Source: Micromonospora sp. U21
Lineage (GTDB): Bacteria > Actinomycetota > Actinomycetes > Mycobacteriales > Micromonosporaceae
DNA length: 64,000 nucleotides
Assembly: GCF_018070045.1 (NCBI RefSeq)
Contig: NZ_JAGPYK010000003.1
Span: forward strand, 248,001-312,000
Reading direction: 5' to 3'
Below, piece after piece: positions 63,201 through 64,000 of the stretch. The position numbers and the translations under genes are program-made. Under the pieces are notes generated by a model. It had not been told where the DNA came from. It saw nothing but the letters and a program-made list of their open reading frames with translations, and made no database searches. The stretch's first letter is position 1; each line of letters opens with the position of its first letter.

Positions 63201-63441
63201 GATGACCATCCCCGTGGCACTGGACCGGCAGCCGGGATCGGCGGCCGCGCCGAACCGGACGCTCGGCGTCTCAGCGTCGTTCGACGATGGCCGGACGTGG
63301 GTCGCGTTGCCGGTCTTCCGGGGCGTCGCCCTGATCACCCATCCGCGCCAGCCCGGCTTCGTGTCGTTGCGCACGACAGCCACCGACACCGCCGGCAACA
63401 CGGTGACGCAGACGATCCAGCGGGCCTACCGGATCGCCTGA
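60211..63441 (+). CDS. Secreted subtilisin-like (S8) serine protease
   Basis: A 1076-residue S8 protease. It has a signal peptide (RRALTAGVLATALAAAGLTASPADA), a ~180-residue propeptide region with HGTFTLITGDRVSLD, and the subtilisin domain (~210-480). The catalytic triad is Asp227 (VGVLDTGID), His259 (VGHGTHVAS) and Ser423 (SGTSMATPHVAG). The ~600-residue C-terminal part is beta-rich, beginning with an Fn3-like or alpha-sandwich region (VIGYRNTGTAPVSLSLSV). GTG 60211 has AGAGG five bases upstream. It degrades protein outside the cell. It is much longer than plain subtilisins, as is common in actinobacteria. Confidence 0.93.
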   Translation: MRRRQRRALTAGVLATALAAAGLTASPADAQEKPPATVSGPHGTFTLITGDRVSLDAEGRPQIQRGPGRVGMRFVSSREGGHQYVIPVDAMPMLRDGRLDRRLFDLTALGGFGYDDRTAELPLLVAYPENRAAQARSAAVAGAARVRADLPAANALAVRAGLDDRAELWSSLTRGTSSARALAAGITHVWLDGKRRVSLDRSVPQIGAPTAWQAGFDGDGVTVGVLDTGIDADHPDFAGHIAAIHDFTGGNDPSDTVGHGTHVASTIMGSGAASGGRYRGVAPGAKLVVGKVCATTQCQDSDIIAGMQWAAPQARVINLSLGDTDTPALDPLEAAVQDLSHRYGTLFVVAAGNEGKPKSVSTPASADDALAVAAVDADDQRAYFSSRGPRVGDNHIKPEISAPGVDIVAAAPGGGYVPMSGTSMATPHVAGSAAILAGRHPDWSGAQLKAALMGSAKPADADSLYDQGAGRVDVGRAVAQPVATDIAAIDFPVQRWPHADDTPFTRVIGYRNTGTAPVSLSLSVTPAPAGMITVSPATLVVPAGGRAEATVTVDTRVDAPDGLYPGAVTATGAGDLRVRTPFALNREIESYDVRLDHTGRDGRPATEYETVAANLTTGEFTTLAGQPGGGTLRLPKGRYALYSTIHEGDVSTMLVQPVLDVRGPLTEALDARTARPVSLTVPQRDAAPISINVSANWNDGFRYPGVQLSGVSFADVFFGRVGPAVTAPEFAATLGVGLARPGRDGTFRNSPYTYDLAYVRQGDMFTGLTRKLSPKNLATVKTTYRSQSSTATAVRFHRAASPGGPGPIGSSTSFDLPFHATEYYNTDGGLVWTSTFVEGDNFTTQESTFRAGRTYHQTWNAAPFGPTVAQPPAWSPLGYAGRDGDTISVASPPLFGDASGRPASREDLQVRYRLSRNGKEIATADGSYADFSVPAGKATYRLEATVTRGAPDTLSTSVSVAWTFTSAHTAKPEPLPLTTARPTPALDDTNTARAGRAMTIPVALDRQPGSAAAPNRTLGVSASFDDGRTWVALPVFRGVALITHPRQPGFVSLRTTATDTAGNTVTQTIQRAYRIA

Positions 63442-63454
63442 GCCAGTGCCCGGT

Positions 63455-63490
63455 CCGGGGTGGAAGGCCACGTGCCGCCCTCCACCCCGG
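63455..63490. terminator. Bidirectional terminator hairpin
   Basis: A 10-bp stem (CCGGGGTGGA/TCCACCCCGG) with a 16-base loop, extendable by imperfect pairs, lies between convergent stops. Confidence 0.65.
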
Positions 63491-63526
63491 GCCGGACCGC
63501 CGGGGCAGCTCACAGCCGCCCTCGGG

Positions 63527-64000
63527 TCACGACGGCCGCCCGCCGAACGCCCACCTGTGCACCTCGATGTCGACGTACCGATGCGGGGTCAGGACGGCGC
63601 GCGCCGTCTCCGGGTCCGATGCCTGGACCAGCGCGGCCGTACCCAGCCAGGTGACCCCGTCGTCAGACAGCAGCGGCCCGTACGCGATCAGTCCGTCCCG
63701 GTCCGACGGCACGGCGAGGTCGGCGGCCTGCCCCGCGCCGAGGCCGAGCACCAGGTACCGCCCACCGCCGGTGCGCCCTCCGGGGAAGTCCCACATGGTG
63801 CGGCCCAACGTGTTGCGCCAGCGGCGTAGCAGCACGTCCCGGTACACACCGGCCTGGTAGTTGGGCTCGTCGAAGGCGAACGACCGAGCGGCGGCGGAAT
63901 CGGGCAGGTCGACGATGTGCAGGCTGCCGGTGGGCGTGTCGCCGTCGTCGGCGAAGGTCGGGCCGCGGGCGATCATCTCCGCCGCGTAGCGGTCCATGTA
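63527..64000 (-). CDS. YciI-like protein (5' end outside window)
   Basis: About 156 residues are visible. MDRYAAEMIARGPTFADDGDTPTGSLHIVDLPDSAAARSFAFDEPNYQAGVY resembles YciI-like domains (His/Asp pair, dimeric alpha/beta barrel fold). The ATG at 63997 lies at the window edge and the family usually has ~30 residues more, so the true start is probably beyond 64000. Role unknown. Confidence 0.7.
   Translation of the reverse strand, partial: YMDRYAAEMIARGPTFADDGDTPTGSLHIVDLPDSAAARSFAFDEPNYQAGVYRDVLLRRWRNTLGRTMWDFPGGRTGGGRYLVLGLGAGQAADLAVPSDRDGLIAYGPLLSDDGVTWLGTAALVQASDPETARAVLTPHRYVDIEVHRWAFGGRPS

Overview
This 64-kb window is very GC-rich, densely coded chromosomal DNA from an actinobacterium. 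Frequent GTG starts, ATGA/GTGA gene overlaps, a SigE-family ECF sigma factor, an LmbE/mycothiol-type deacetylase and many secreted polysaccharide-active proteins suggest a Micromonosporaceae member such as Micromonospora; this placement is an inference. I see no rRNA, tRNA, CRISPR array, prophage or insertion sequence. Layout: 1-1773 is the end of an FtsX-type permease and its ATPase. 1826-4089 is an MFS exporter with a coupled beta-propeller protein. 4312-5688 is a secreted metallophosphoesterase. 5744-9753 (minus) encodes a ChvE/MmsA/MmsB-type sugar ABC transporter. 10136-11146 is a LacI regulator. 11417-20156 is a minus-strand L-arabinose operon (araB, araD, a YtfQ-R-T/YjfF-type furanose transporter, araA). 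The promoters at 9815-9842 and 20183-20211 have the same design and almost the same LacI-type operator, so one regulator probably controls both transport systems. 20524-23745 is an RHH regulator, DUF4097 protein and DrrAB-like ABC exporter operon. 23836-29679 holds an FUSC exporter, a decayed SnoaL-like gene, a large membrane protein with a serine-hydrolase motif, an NAD(P)-binding oxidoreductase and a methyltransferase split by an 11-bp duplication. 29981-31147 encodes a DUF3494 protein on a collagen-like stalk with a sortase signal. 31488-33325 is the rtcB2-prfH ribosome-repair pair. 33500-34330 is a PIG-L deacetylase. 34441-39628 is a peptide/nickel-type ABC importer operon. 39919-45367 is an oxidoreductase cluster (GMC oxidase, MarR regulator, fused luciferase-like/BBE flavoprotein, SDR); three of its genes carry the same inverted-repeat operator. 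45525-50667 holds a GH46 chitosanase with a ricin-type lectin domain, a MerR-thioredoxin pair, a DUF5872 protein, an ABC exporter and a PepSY protein. 50742-53335 is a two-component system with a neighbouring membrane protein; a shared 11-bp-spaced direct repeat links the response regulator to the PepSY gene and the membrane protein. 53404-64000 contains a 1309-residue secreted ThuA/dehydrogenase/PKD/CBM/discoidin protein, a RibD-type reductase, a MmcQ/YjbR protein, an ECF sigma/membrane-protein pair, a secreted subtilisin and the end of a YciI-like gene. Several convergent gene ends share strong GC-rich bidirectional hairpin terminators. The most interesting items are the inferred regulons (arabinose, MarR, two-component), the rtcB2-prfH pair, the split methyltransferase, and the collagen-stalked LPXTG protein.
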